Positions 1 through 9,634 of a stretch of 64,000 nucleotides of DNA are shown here, piece by piece. Position numbers and translations under genes: made by a program. Location: the NCBI GenBank assembly GCA_046233115.1, contig JBJXHM010000012.1, positions 170,619 to 234,618 of the forward strand, written 5' to 3'. Origin of the DNA: JACOMY01 sp046233115. GTDB lineage: Bacteria > Pseudomonadota > Alphaproteobacteria > Kiloniellales > JACOMY01. Numbering within the stretch: the first letter of the stretch is position 1; the number at the start of each line of letters is the position of its first letter. Below the pieces are notes generated by a model that made no database searches, was not told where the DNA came from, and worked only from the letters and a program-made list of their open reading frames with translations.

Positions 1-1
1 G

Positions 2-208
2 GTTGTGGCCTCGGGCGAAGCGGTGGAGCGCATCCCGACCACCTTGCGCGATGCGCTGGACGACCTCGAGAAGGACATGGTGATCCGCGAGGCCATGCCG
101 GGCGATCTGCACCGGATCTACGACTGGTACAAGCGCGACGAATGGGACAAGTTCATCTGGCAGGTCTCCGATTGGGACGTGAAGACCTATCTGGACTGCC
201 TGCCGTAA
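2..208 (+). CDS. Glutamine synthetase family protein, C-terminal end (partial)
   Basis: The reading frame is open at the left edge, so only the last ~68 residues are present. The segment with ERIPTTLRDALDDLEKD, then KRDEWDKF, then VSDWDVKTYL is the characteristic C-terminal helix region of glutamine synthetase-like enzymes, including gamma-glutamylpolyamine synthetases (GlnA/PuuA types). These ligate ammonia or an amine to glutamate in the cytoplasm. The polyamine importer downstream makes a PuuA-like role attractive, but the catalytic domain lies outside the window, so the substrate cannot be decided. The next gene begins 17 bases after its stop, suggesting one operon. Confidence 0.85.
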   Translation, partial: VVASGEAVERIPTTLRDALDDLEKDMVIREAMPGDLHRIYDWYKRDEWDKFIWQVSDWDVKTYLDCLP

Positions 209-225
209 CGAAGGACCTTGAAGGA

Positions 226-1098
226 ATGTCGGATTTCTCGGTGACCCAGGACCAAATCGAGGCCTTCAACGACGACGGCTTCATCATGGTCGAGAACCTG
301 ATCGACCAGGCGACGGTGGAGCTCCTGCGCCAGAGCTACGACCGCGTCTTCCGCGGCGATTTCCAGACCGGGGTCAGCCCGGACGAGGTGAACTGGCAGG
401 AGGGCACGGGCGACCCCAGCCTGACCCGCCAGATCTGCAACGGCTGGAAGGCCGACCGGGCGATCGCCGCGACGGTCTTCCGCGAGGACCTCGGCCGTGC
501 GATCGCCGAATTGGGAGGCTGGGAAGGCACCCGGGTGATGATCGACAACGTGCTGTGGAAGCCGCCCGGCACCCGGCCGCTGGGCTTCCACCAAGACAAT
601 GCCTACCTGCGCTGGTACAAACCCGGCCTGCTGCTGAGCTGCTGGATCGCGCTCGACGACACCCATGCCGACGGCGGCACCATGGAGGTGGTGCGTGGCT
701 CGCACCGCTGGCACCACTCCCTGCCGGAGGGCGAGTTCCACGGCCCCGAGGCCTACAAGAAGGAGATGGAGAAGGCGGCCGCCAAGGAAGGCGTGGAACC
801 CGAGCTGGTGCCGATCGTGGTCAAGGCCGGCGGCGGCTCCTTCCATCACGGCTGGACCTGGCACGGCTCCGGCCACAACCGCAGCCAGACGCCGCGCCGT
901 GCGCTGGTGATCCACGCCATGCCCTCAGATTCTTGCTTCTCTGACGATCCGGCCGACCTGCGCTTCGCCACCGGCCCGATCTACAATCGCTACAAGCACC
1001 TGACCGACTGTGTGATGGACGAGAACTACTTCCCCATCACCTGGACCCGCAGCGGCTATCGCACGCCGGGCCTCGACCTCTACTGCCAGGCGGCCTAG
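226..1098 (+). CDS. Phytanoyl-CoA dioxygenase (PhyH) family oxygenase
   Basis: Predicted 290-residue cytoplasmic Fe(II)/2-oxoglutarate oxygenase. The HxD metal motif is at H122/D124 (FHQD) and the distal histidine is most likely H213 in WHGSG, followed by a basic RR that can bind 2-oxoglutarate. I chose the ATG at 226 because AAGGA lies 10 bases upstream and because the longer frame from 142 would overlap the preceding gene by 67 bases. The family hydroxylates varied small molecules, so the substrate is unknown. Its place between a glutamine-synthetase-like gene and a polyamine importer suggests an amine-related substrate, but that is inference. Confidence 0.85.
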   Translation: MSDFSVTQDQIEAFNDDGFIMVENLIDQATVELLRQSYDRVFRGDFQTGVSPDEVNWQEGTGDPSLTRQICNGWKADRAIAATVFREDLGRAIAELGGWEGTRVMIDNVLWKPPGTRPLGFHQDNAYLRWYKPGLLLSCWIALDDTHADGGTMEVVRGSHRWHHSLPEGEFHGPEAYKKEMEKAAAKEGVEPELVPIVVKAGGGSFHHGWTWHGSGHNRSQTPRRALVIHAMPSDSCFSDDPADLRFATGPIYNRYKHLTDCVMDENYFPITWTRSGYRTPGLDLYCQAA

Positions 1099-1111
1099 AG
1101 GGAGCGGGGCG

Positions 1112-2281
1112 ATGGAGGCGGGCATGCAGGCAGTCTCGGCGGAGCTGGACGCTGCCCCCCTCCTCTACGACGTGCTCTCGCGCGACGGCCGGCTGCTGGC
1201 GGTGAACCGCACCCAGGCCGACGCGCTGGGCTACCGGCCGGATGAGCTGATCGCCAAGCCGGCCGCGCTGATCTACGCCGAGGCTTCGCTCGCGCAGATC
1301 GAGGCCCTGTTCCGGGGCAGCCGCGGCGGCCGGCAGGCGCAGGCGCAGCTCGTCCTGCAGCGCCGCGGCGCCGGCCCGCTGCCGGTGCTGGCCAGTGCCG
1401 CGGCCAGCGAGCACGAGGGCGTGGCGACGCTCACCCTGGCGAAGCTGCCGCTGGGCCGGATCAGGGAAGAGCTGGAGCAGAGCGAGCGCGAGCTCAGGAT
1501 CCTGCGTGGCTTCGTCACTGCGACACGCGACGCCTGCTGGTGCATCGAGTTCACCGAACCGGTCGACCTCGGCGCCAGCGAGGAGGAGATCGTCCGCCAG
1601 GTCTTCGAGAACGAGTGCTACTGGCGCCTCTGCAACGAGGCCATGGCCAGGCTCTATCGCCTGCCCGAGGGCCTGGACTTCAACCAGGAGCACGTACGCT
1701 TCGTGTTCCCGCGCAATCCGGAAAACGAGGCCTTCATCCGCCAGCTCAACGAGGCCAGGTTCCATCTCGACGGTGCGCCCTCGCTGGACCAGCGCTACGA
1801 CGGGGCGGCGATGTTCGCCGAAAACGACGTGCGTGCCGAGATCCGCGAAGGCTATCTCCTGCGCATGTGGGGCACGGTGCGCGACATCTCGCGCCAGAAG
1901 GAGCGCGAGCGCCAGCTCACGCAGCGGGCCGACCGCATGGCCGGCGTACTGAGCGCCTCGCCCGACCCCATCCTGGTCTGCGATGGCGATGGCATCCTGG
2001 AAGCCGCCAACCCGGCGCTGGAGTGGCTCTTCGGCTGGAGCGTCGACGAGGTGCTGGGCCGACCGCTGCGCCAGATCCTGGACCTGGAGGCCGACTGGGC
2101 CGAGGTGGTGGCCAACGCCCGGCCCGGTGCGTCCGACCTGCGGCTCTTCGGCAGCCTGCTCTGCCCAGACGGTCGCCGGCAGGCCTGTAGGGTCGCCTTC
2201 GGCGCCCTAGCCCCGGCCGGCGCGACCAAGCGGCTGGTCGCCACCCTTCGACGGCGAGAGGAGGAAACGGCCACCCGATGA
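1112..2281 (+). CDS. PAS-only sensory protein
   Basis: Predicted 389-residue soluble protein made of about three PAS-like domains (roughly residues 12-115, 130-260 and 275-380), for example VLSRDGRLLAVN and ILVCDGDGILEAAN. Charged helical linkers such as ERERQLTQRAD separate them. I see no kinase, cyclase, GGDEF or DNA-binding domain, so any output must go through a partner. It ends in an ATGA overlap with the sigma-54 activator downstream, strongly suggesting translational coupling and a two-protein sensing unit. A purine-rich GAGGGAGCGGGG precedes the ATG. Ligand unknown. Confidence 0.8.
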   Translation: MEAGMQAVSAELDAAPLLYDVLSRDGRLLAVNRTQADALGYRPDELIAKPAALIYAEASLAQIEALFRGSRGGRQAQAQLVLQRRGAGPLPVLASAAASEHEGVATLTLAKLPLGRIREELEQSERELRILRGFVTATRDACWCIEFTEPVDLGASEEEIVRQVFENECYWRLCNEAMARLYRLPEGLDFNQEHVRFVFPRNPENEAFIRQLNEARFHLDGAPSLDQRYDGAAMFAENDVRAEIREGYLLRMWGTVRDISRQKERERQLTQRADRMAGVLSASPDPILVCDGDGILEAANPALEWLFGWSVDEVLGRPLRQILDLEADWAEVVANARPGASDLRLFGSLLCPDGRRQACRVAFGALAPAGATKRLVATLRRREEETATR

Positions 2282-3711
2282 GCTTTTCCCGCCTAGACCT
2301 GGAACGCGGCGACCGCACGGCGCTGGGCACGGCCGGCCTGAAGGAGCTGGCCGAAGCCCTGCCCGACGGCCTGGTCCTGGTCGATGCCGAGGGGCGGATG
2401 GAGCTGGCCAACAGCGTGGCGCTGACGCTGAACGGGGTGAGCGCCAAGCAGATCATGAACCAGCCGCTCGACCTGCTGGCCACCGAGAGCCCCTTCGACT
2501 GGGGCCAGGCGGTCGAGAGCTTCCGCAAGCGCCAGCGCTGTGACGTGGTGAGCCAGAGCGCGGAGGGCGCGCGCTGCCTGATCTCCATGCGCTTCCTGCG
2601 CGACCCCGACCGGCGCACGCTGGCCACCCTCTTCGTGCAGCGCGACCTCGCCAGCCTGGACCGGCAGCGCCGCAAGGCCAGCGACGCCGGCCCGCGCGAT
2701 GTCTTCCGCTTCGCCGCCGACGGCGAGGTCAAGCCGAACTTCGCCCTGCAACAGGAGATCTCGGCACCGCTGAAGACCCTGCTGACCCGAGGCCTGCGCG
2801 CCCTACGCCAGGAGGCCCGCATCCTGCTGACCGGCGAATCCGGCTCGGGCAAGACCCAGATCGCCCGCTACCTGCACGAGACCGCGCTCGGCCGCGACGC
2901 CCCCTTCGTGCATGTGAACTGTGCGGCGATCCCGGAATCGCTGTTCGAGTCCGAGATGTTCGGCTATGCCAAGGGCGCCTTCACCGGCGCGCTGCAGAGC
3001 GGCAAGGCCGGCCTGATCGAGGCGGCGCGCGGCGGCACCCTCTTCCTCGACGAGGTCGGCGAGATTTCAGCCGCCTCGCAGGCCAAGCTTCTGAAGTTCC
3101 TGGAGGACGGCAAGGTCCAGCGGATCGGCGATGCGGTGGAGCGGCGGGCCGAGGCCCAGGTCATCGCCGCCACCAACCGCGACCTGGGCAGCCTGGTCGA
3201 GACCGGAGCCTTCCGCCGCGACCTTTATTACCGGCTTTCGGTGATCGCACTCGAAGTCCCGGCCTTGCGCGACCAGCCCGCCCTGTTGGATCATCTGATC
3301 GATCACTTTCTTTACCTGGCCAACCGTGGCCGCGACCTGCCGCTCAGGCTATCGGACCCGGTCAGGACAGCGCTCGGCGGCCATGCCTATCCGGGCAATG
3401 TCCGCGAACTGCATAACATCCTGCAGCGCCTGGCGGTCTTCGCGGAGGACGAGGCGTTGCCGGAGCACCTGCCGGAGCGCCTGAAGGAGCCGCTCGGCAG
3501 GGCGCAGGAGGACGAGGCGGCGGGCAACGGCCTGAAGGATCAGGTGCGCCGCTTCGAAGGCGAGGTCATCAAGGAGGCAATAGCCCGGCACGGGAGCAAA
3601 CGCCGGGCTGCGAAGGCTCTCGGTGTCGATATCGGGACCATCGTGCGCAAGACCCGCGACGACACCAACGCGGGCTCGCTCTCAAAGGGACACGACAGAG
3701 AGGACTTCTAG
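2278..3711 (+). CDS. PAS-type sigma-54-dependent transcriptional activator
   Basis: 477 residues: an N-terminal PAS domain (about 20-130), an AAA+ sigma-54 interaction domain, and a Fis-type helix-turn-helix near 435-462 (GSKRRAAKALGVDIGT). Walker A GESGSGKT is at 186-193, the sigma-54 contact loop GAFTGA at 233-238, and Walker B LFLDEVGEI around D258/E259. It should use ATP hydrolysis to open RpoN promoters. It lacks a receiver domain, so control is probably by its own PAS domain or by the PAS protein it overlaps by four bases. I found no convincing TGGCAC-N5-TTGC element in the gaps of this region, so its target promoter may lie left of the window. Confidence 0.92.
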   Translation: MSFSRLDLERGDRTALGTAGLKELAEALPDGLVLVDAEGRMELANSVALTLNGVSAKQIMNQPLDLLATESPFDWGQAVESFRKRQRCDVVSQSAEGARCLISMRFLRDPDRRTLATLFVQRDLASLDRQRRKASDAGPRDVFRFAADGEVKPNFALQQEISAPLKTLLTRGLRALRQEARILLTGESGSGKTQIARYLHETALGRDAPFVHVNCAAIPESLFESEMFGYAKGAFTGALQSGKAGLIEAARGGTLFLDEVGEISAASQAKLLKFLEDGKVQRIGDAVERRAEAQVIAATNRDLGSLVETGAFRRDLYYRLSVIALEVPALRDQPALLDHLIDHFLYLANRGRDLPLRLSDPVRTALGGHAYPGNVRELHNILQRLAVFAEDEALPEHLPERLKEPLGRAQEDEAAGNGLKDQVRRFEGEVIKEAIARHGSKRRAAKALGVDIGTIVRKTRDDTNAGSLSKGHDREDF

Positions 3712-3727
3712 GAAAGGGAGACTATCC

Positions 3728-4780
3728 ATGAAGAAGTTTGTACATGCTCTGGCCGCAGGCGTGACCGCCTCGAGCCTCCTCGCCGGGCCGGCGCTGGCCG
3801 CGGGCGAGGTCAACGTCTTGACCTGGGAAGGCTACACCGACGACAGCTTCATCAAGCCTTTCGAGGAGGCGACGGGCTGCAAGGTGAGCGCGACCTACGT
3901 CGGCTCGAACGACGACTTCGCCCCCAAGCTGGCCGCCGGCGGCGGGATCTACGACCTGATCTCGCCCTCGATCGACACCACCAAGATCATGATCCAGGCC
4001 GGCTTCGTCGAGCCGATCGACATCAGCAAGCTGCCCCGCTACGAGGAGGTCTACGAGAAGTTCCGCACCGCCGAGGGCATCAACGACGGCGGCGAGGTCT
4101 ACGGCATCCCCTTCTCCTGGGGCTCCATCCCCTTCATGTACCGCAAGGACAAGTTCGAGACTGCGCCGACCTCGATCAACGTCCTCTGGGATCCGGCCTT
4201 CAAGGGCAAGATCTCGCTGTGGGACGACAAGAGCTCGCTCTACGTCGCCTCCCGCAAGCTGGGCAACATGAACATCTATGACCTCAGCGACGAGGAGTTG
4301 GAGGCCGCCAAGGCGGCGCTGATCGAGCAGAAGCCGCTGGTGCGCAAGTACTGGGCAACCGCCGGCGAGCTGGTCGACCTCTACGCCGCGGGCGAGGTCT
4401 GGATCTCCAACACCTGGGGCGGCTATCAGTCGGCGCTGCTGGCCGATCAGGGCATCGAGATGGTCGAGTTCATCCCCGAGGAAGGCGCCGAGGGCTGGAT
4501 GGATTCCTGGATGATCGTGAAGGACACGCCGAACGAGGACTGCGTCTACAAGTTCCTCGAGATGGCGATGACCGAGCAGGGCCAGTGCGGCATGTCGAAC
4601 GTCAACGGCTATTCCTCGGCCAACCCGGTCGCGGCCAAGAACTGCATGACGCCCGAGCAGTATATCGCCCTGCACCAGGATGACGTCGGCTACCTCGACA
4701 GCCTGCTGCTGTGGGAGAACCTGGGTCCCCGCCTGGAGGCCTACACCAACACTTGGAACGCCGTGAAGGCGGCCGAGTAG
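3728..4780 (+). CDS. Polyamine-type ABC transporter periplasmic binding protein (PotD/PotF family)
   Basis: 350 residues from the ATG at 3728, which follows AAAGGGAG. A signal peptide is visible (MKKF, hydrophobic stretch, then GPALA before residue ~23). The mature start EVNVLTWEGYTDDSF and the GIPFSWGSIPFMYR and DSWMIVKDTPN segments fit extracellular spermidine/putrescine-binding proteins. It captures a polyamine or related cation in the periplasm for the permease and ATPase genes that follow. The 80-base spacer after it contains GC-rich inverted sequence that may stabilise its mRNA. Exact ligand cannot be read from sequence. Confidence 0.9.
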   Translation: MKKFVHALAAGVTASSLLAGPALAAGEVNVLTWEGYTDDSFIKPFEEATGCKVSATYVGSNDDFAPKLAAGGGIYDLISPSIDTTKIMIQAGFVEPIDISKLPRYEEVYEKFRTAEGINDGGEVYGIPFSWGSIPFMYRKDKFETAPTSINVLWDPAFKGKISLWDDKSSLYVASRKLGNMNIYDLSDEELEAAKAALIEQKPLVRKYWATAGELVDLYAAGEVWISNTWGGYQSALLADQGIEMVEFIPEEGAEGWMDSWMIVKDTPNEDCVYKFLEMAMTEQGQCGMSNVNGYSSANPVAAKNCMTPEQYIALHQDDVGYLDSLLLWENLGPRLEAYTNTWNAVKAAE

Positions 4781-4860
4781 GCAGATCCGCCCGAGGAGGG
4801 GGCCCCGCCCGCGAGGCCCTCTCCGACGGCTGACACCCCCGGCGGAGTAAGACGAGCGGC

Positions 4861-5960
<1,100 letters not shown>

Positions 5961-5964
<4 letters not shown>

Positions 5965-6830
5965 CGCTGGGCGAACAGGCGCGGCTGCGCGCCGCGGCGG
6001 TGATGCTGCCGCCGCTGCTGTGGACGATGGTCTTCCTCTTCGTCCCCTACATCATCACCTTCGCCTACAGCTTCTACACCAAGCAGTTCCCGACCTTCGT
6101 GCCGGACTTCCAGCTCGGCAACTACCTGCAGCTGGTTCAGGATCCGCAGTACTACCGCGTGCTCTTCCGCAGCCTGAAGATCGCCGGCTCGACCGCGCTG
6201 CTGGCGCTGGTCCTGGCCTATCCGCTGGCCTATTTCCTGGTGTTCAAGGTGCGCTCCTCCAGCCTGCGCGCGCTGCTCTACATGGCGACCATCGTGCCGC
6301 TCTGGGTCTCCTACCTGCTGCGCGCCTACACCTGGAAGACGATCCTGGGCAGCGAAGGCGTGCTCAACTCCTTCCTGATCTGGACCGGCATCAGCAGCGA
6401 GCCCTCGGAGTGGTTCCTCTACAGCCAGTTCTCCATGGTGATCACGCTGACTTACATCTTCATCCCCTTCATGGTGATGCCGATCTTCTCTTCACTGGAG
6501 AAGATCCCGCCGAACCTGGTGGAGGCCTCGAAGGATCTGGGCGTCGGCCCGATCCGCAGCTTCGTGCGCATCGTGCTGCCGCTCTCCATGCCGGGCGTCA
6601 TCGCCGGCATCACCTTCACCTTCTGCCTTTCCTTCGGTGACTTCGTCGCACCCTTCCTGGTCGGCGGGCCGGACGGTGCCATGGTGGCGACCGTCATCCA
6701 GTCGCAGTTCGGCTCGGCCCTGAACTGGCCGCTGGGTTCGGCGCTCTCCACCGTGATGCTGGCGATCGTCCTCATCATCATCAGCCTGTCGGATCGCATG
6801 GAGCGCTCCGGACGGCTCGACCTGGCCTAA
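5961..6830 (+). CDS. Polyamine-type ABC transporter permease (PotB/PotH family)
   Basis: 289-residue inner-membrane permease with about six transmembrane helices (first LPPLLWTMVFLFVPYIITFAY region). The EAA-type cytoplasmic loop that contacts the ATPase is visible as EASKDLGVGPIRSFVRIVLP. I start it at the GTG at 5961, overlapping the ATPase stop by four bases; the in-frame extension upstream to 5823 would lie wholly inside the ATPase gene. Neighbouring genes supply binding protein, ATPase and second permease, so the transporter is complete. Confidence 0.92.
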
Positions 6831-6840
6831 GGGGGACGAC

Positions 6841-7695
6841 ATGACGATCGAAACCGAAACCCGCAGCCTGGCGAAGGTCCTGCCGACCGTGCGCTTCGGT
6901 GGCGGCGGCAAGCCCCCCTGGGCGGACTGGGGCCTGGGCGTCTACGTCGTCGGCGTGATGGCCTTCCTCTACCTGCCGATCGCCGTCCTGATCCTCTTCA
7001 GCTTCAACGACAACCGCTCCATGTCGCTGCCGCTGAAGGACTTCACCTGGCGCTGGTACGAGGCCTTCCTCGCCAACGAGGACATGCTGGAGGCGATCGG
7101 CAACAGCCTCTACGTCGCACTCGCGGCCACCGCGATCACCATCGTGATCGGGGTGCCTGCGGCCCTGGCGCTCGACCGCTACAACTTCCCGGGAAAGAAG
7201 GCCTTCCGCCGGGCGGTGCTGCTGCCGATCGCGCTGCCGGGCATCATCACCGGCATCTCGATGCTGAACATGCTGAAGATGATGGGCGTCACCCTGAGCC
7301 TGGAGACGGTGATCGCCGGCCACGCCACCGCGCTGGTCTCGATCGTGGTGACCCAGGTCTTCGCCCGCCTGCAGCGCTTCAACCGGCGCCTGGAGGAGGC
7401 CTCGCTAGACCTCGGCGTGGGGCCGGCGCGGACCTTCTGGCGGGTGACCCTGCCCAATATCAAGTCGGCGATCGTCGGCAGCGCGCTGCTGTCCTTCACC
7501 CTCTCCTTCGACGAGATCCCGGTCACCTTCTTCCTGACCGGCCGCGAGAACACCCTGCCGATGTACATCTACTCGACCCTGAGGCGCGGCATAACGCCGG
7601 AGATCAATGCGGTCGGTACGGTGATCATCCTGGTCTCGCTGGTCCTGATCGTGCTCTCGGTGCTGCTGCTGCGCGACCGCAACGAGAAGGCTTGA
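6841..7695 (+). CDS. Polyamine-type ABC transporter permease (PotC/PotI family)
   Basis: 284 residues, about six transmembrane helices, with EEASLDLGVGPARTFWRVTLP as the ATPase-contact loop and FDEIPVTFFLTG, a segment typical of PotC/PotI permeases. An AAGGGGGACGAC stretch lies just before the ATG, ten bases after the previous stop. It is the last gene of the importer operon; a strong inverted repeat follows at 7712-7761. Confidence 0.92.
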   Translation: MTIETETRSLAKVLPTVRFGGGGKPPWADWGLGVYVVGVMAFLYLPIAVLILFSFNDNRSMSLPLKDFTWRWYEAFLANEDMLEAIGNSLYVALAATAITIVIGVPAALALDRYNFPGKKAFRRAVLLPIALPGIITGISMLNMLKMMGVTLSLETVIAGHATALVSIVVTQVFARLQRFNRRLEEASLDLGVGPARTFWRVTLPNIKSAIVGSALLSFTLSFDEIPVTFFLTGRENTLPMYIYSTLRRGITPEINAVGTVIILVSLVLIVLSVLLLRDRNEKA

Positions 7696-7711
7696 TCGCA
7701 AAGGGCCGGAC

Positions 7712-7761
7712 GGGCTAGAGCAGAGCCGCCTCGCAGGCGCCCGCCACTCGTGCTCTAGCCC
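7712..7761. terminator. Perfect 11-bp inverted repeat after the importer operon
   Basis: GGGCTAGAGCA (7712-7722) and TGCTCTAGCCC (7751-7761) are perfect inverted copies separated by 28 bases. The spacer itself can fold as CGCCT-CGC-AGGCG. The structure sits 16 bases after the permease stop and would fold in RNA as a branched hairpin. There is no U-tract, so it may stop transcription inefficiently, protect the 3' end, or be a dispersed repeat. The rest of the 227-base gap (7696-7922) shows nothing I recognise except GGAG eight bases before the next ATG. Confidence 0.45.
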
Positions 7762-7922
7762 ACCGCCCGTCACGCACAGCCTCTCGCCGAAACGTCCGGA
7801 GGCCCGGCAGGCGCGTCCCTGCAGGCCCGTCACTGACTCAGGCCGCGGCCAGGGTCACGCCGACGGTAGGCAAGACAGCGGCGAGTCACTACACTCACCC
7901 GCCGTTCCGTGGAGATTACCGC

Positions 7923-9491
7923 ATGGCGCTATCCGGCCCCTCTCTAGCGATGCCAGTCGATGTCTCCCGCCTGCTCGACAAGGGCCTGGCGGGCGATCCC
8001 GACGACACGGCCCTGATCTCGCTGGAGACGAGCTGGACCTGGCGCGAGCTGTCCGAAGACTCGACGCGGCTGGCCGGCAACCTGCTGGACCTGGGGCTCT
8101 CCCCCGGCGATCGGGCCGCCAGCCTGATGCCGAACCGCTGCGCGCTGCTGGTCTTCTATCTCGCCTGCCTCAAGGCCGGCCTGGTGGCGACCCCGCTGAA
8201 CTACCGCTCCACCGCCGCTGAGATCGACCGGATGCTGGAGGCCAGCGGCGCCTCGGTGCTGCTGGCGCACCGCGAGCGGGCCGAGGACCTGGCGGCTAGC
8301 CCCCGGGTCGAGGCCCTGCCCTACGGCATCGTCGGCTTCGGCCAGGGCGCGCTTGCCGGCGCCCGCTTCGACGACTTCATCGAACGGGACCCCGAGACCC
8401 AGGACTTCCCCGGGATGGCGTTCGACGCGCCGGCAGTGCTGCTGTTCGTGCCGACGCCCGAAGGCGGCCTCAAGGGCATCGTGCACAGCCGCGACGGGCT
8501 GGGCTGGAGCCTGGCCAGCGTCGCCACCGGCTATGGCCTGGGGCAGGAGGACATCTTCCTGACCGGCTCCGCGCTCTCTCACTACGGCGCCATCGTGCAG
8601 TGCCTGGCGGCACTGGCCAGCGGCTCGCGTGTGGCGATCGCGCGCAACGCCGATGCCGAGGAGATCCTGCCGCTGCTGCGCGCCGAGCAGCCCAGCCTGG
8701 CCTTCATGCCGCCGTCCTCCATGGTGCGCCTGGTCCGCGACCACGAGGCCTCCGCCAGGGACTTCGCCTCGCTGCGCTACCTCGCCGCCGGCGGCGGCCC
8801 GGCGCCGCTGAGCCAGGTGCTGGAGTTCGAGCGCCTGACCGGGGTCAGCCTCTACGAGCACTACGGCATGGTCGAGCTGGGGCCGATCACGGTGCAGCCG
8901 CAGAACGACGCCGAGCGGATGACCGGGTCGGTCGGCCAGCTCCTACCCGGCTTTTCGGCGGAGATCCGCGGCGAGACCGGCTACCTGCTGCCGGCCGGCA
9001 TGCCGGGCCGACTCTGGCTGCGCTCGCCCAGCGCCCTGCTCGGCTACTGGGAGGAAGGGGCGACGCGTCCCGGCCTGAACGCGGAGGGCTGGCTGGACAG
9101 CGCCGAGACCATGCGGGCCGACAGCAGCGGCACCTTGATCCTCACCGGCAAGAAGCAACACCTGCTGGTCAGGGATCTAGAGGACGACGCCGCGCGGGAG
9201 GTGGAGCGAGTCCTGGCCGAGCATCCCAGCGTCGCCGCCGTGGCCATCGTCAGGCTGCACGACCTGCTGCACGGCGAAACCTGGCTCGCCTTCGTGGCAC
9301 CGGCCAAGGGCGAGGAACAGCCCAGCGAGCAGGAGCTTATCTCCTTCGCCCGCTCGCACGTCGGATACAAGGCGCCGGAGCAGATCATGCTGCTGGACGC
9401 CCTGCCTCTGAACAGCGCCGGCACGCCGGACCGCCTGGCCCTGAGGCGCCTGGCCGAGAGCGGCCTGTCGCAGGACGCACCCGCCGACTGA
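7923..9491 (+). CDS. AMP-binding (acyl-CoA synthetase-like) protein with eroded catalytic motifs
   Basis: 522 residues with the overall adenylate-forming fold: N-terminal domain TWRELSEDSTRLAGNLLDLGL and GLVATPLNYRSTAAEI, a YEHYGMVELGP motif in place of YGxTE, and a C-terminal subdomain. Key sites are missing. The phosphate loop normally reading SGTTGxPKG is PTPEGGLKGIVHS. The TGD motif is replaced by DSAE, GRxKD by GKKQH, and the C-terminal catalytic lysine (PxxxxGKxxR) by NSAGTPDR. Length is normal and the frame intact, so this looks like a retained pseudoenzyme, possibly a binding or regulatory protein, rather than a decayed gene. GGAG lies eight bases before the ATG. Confidence 0.8.
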   Translation: MALSGPSLAMPVDVSRLLDKGLAGDPDDTALISLETSWTWRELSEDSTRLAGNLLDLGLSPGDRAASLMPNRCALLVFYLACLKAGLVATPLNYRSTAAEIDRMLEASGASVLLAHRERAEDLAASPRVEALPYGIVGFGQGALAGARFDDFIERDPETQDFPGMAFDAPAVLLFVPTPEGGLKGIVHSRDGLGWSLASVATGYGLGQEDIFLTGSALSHYGAIVQCLAALASGSRVAIARNADAEEILPLLRAEQPSLAFMPPSSMVRLVRDHEASARDFASLRYLAAGGGPAPLSQVLEFERLTGVSLYEHYGMVELGPITVQPQNDAERMTGSVGQLLPGFSAEIRGETGYLLPAGMPGRLWLRSPSALLGYWEEGATRPGLNAEGWLDSAETMRADSSGTLILTGKKQHLLVRDLEDDAAREVERVLAEHPSVAAVAIVRLHDLLHGETWLAFVAPAKGEEQPSEQELISFARSHVGYKAPEQIMLLDALPLNSAGTPDRLALRRLAESGLSQDAPAD

Positions 9492-9540
9492 GGCCCCACC
9501 AGAGCGGTGGCGAGAGCAGCGGAGAGGCCAGCGGAAGCGA

Positions 9541-9569
9541 TTGACGACTGCCGCAGCAGCCTTTAGCAT
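9541..9569 (+). promoter_or_regulatory. Candidate sigma-70-type promoter of the amidase operon
   Basis: TTGACG (9541-9546) and TAGCAT (9564-9569) are separated by exactly 17 bases, matching five and four of six consensus positions. A start near 9576 would give a ~230-base leader before amiE, long enough for the antitermination control known for AmiR-regulated amidase operons. The assignment rests only on sequence matching. Confidence 0.45.
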
Positions 9570-9597
9570 TCCTCCCGACTGTAGGTCAGTGCGTCCT

Positions 9598-9634
9598 GTG
9601 CCAGACAGCACCTGCAGCGATGGCAACGATGCCA
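9598..9634 (+). promoter_or_regulatory. Tandem six-base-loop hairpins in the amiE leader (candidate ANTAR/AmiR target)
   Basis: Two small hairpins with six-base loops lie nine bases apart: GTGC-CAGACA-GCAC (9598-9611) and TGGC-AACGAT-GCCA (9621-9634). ANTAR proteins such as AmiR bind paired hexaloop hairpins in which loop position 1 is A and position 4 is G. The second loop (AACGAU) fits both positions; the first does not. The location 20-60 bases after the predicted transcription start of amiE, in an operon that encodes an AmiR homologue, supports the reading. A third hairpin, TTGCG-GGCCAA-CGCAA (9766-9781), lies just before the amiE ribosome site. Confidence 0.45.

Noticed and set aside
187..915. 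Long minus-strand frame opposite the PhyH gene
   Set aside because: Shadow of a GC-rich gene; no family motifs, and the plus-strand frame has the oxygenase metal motif and a ribosome site.
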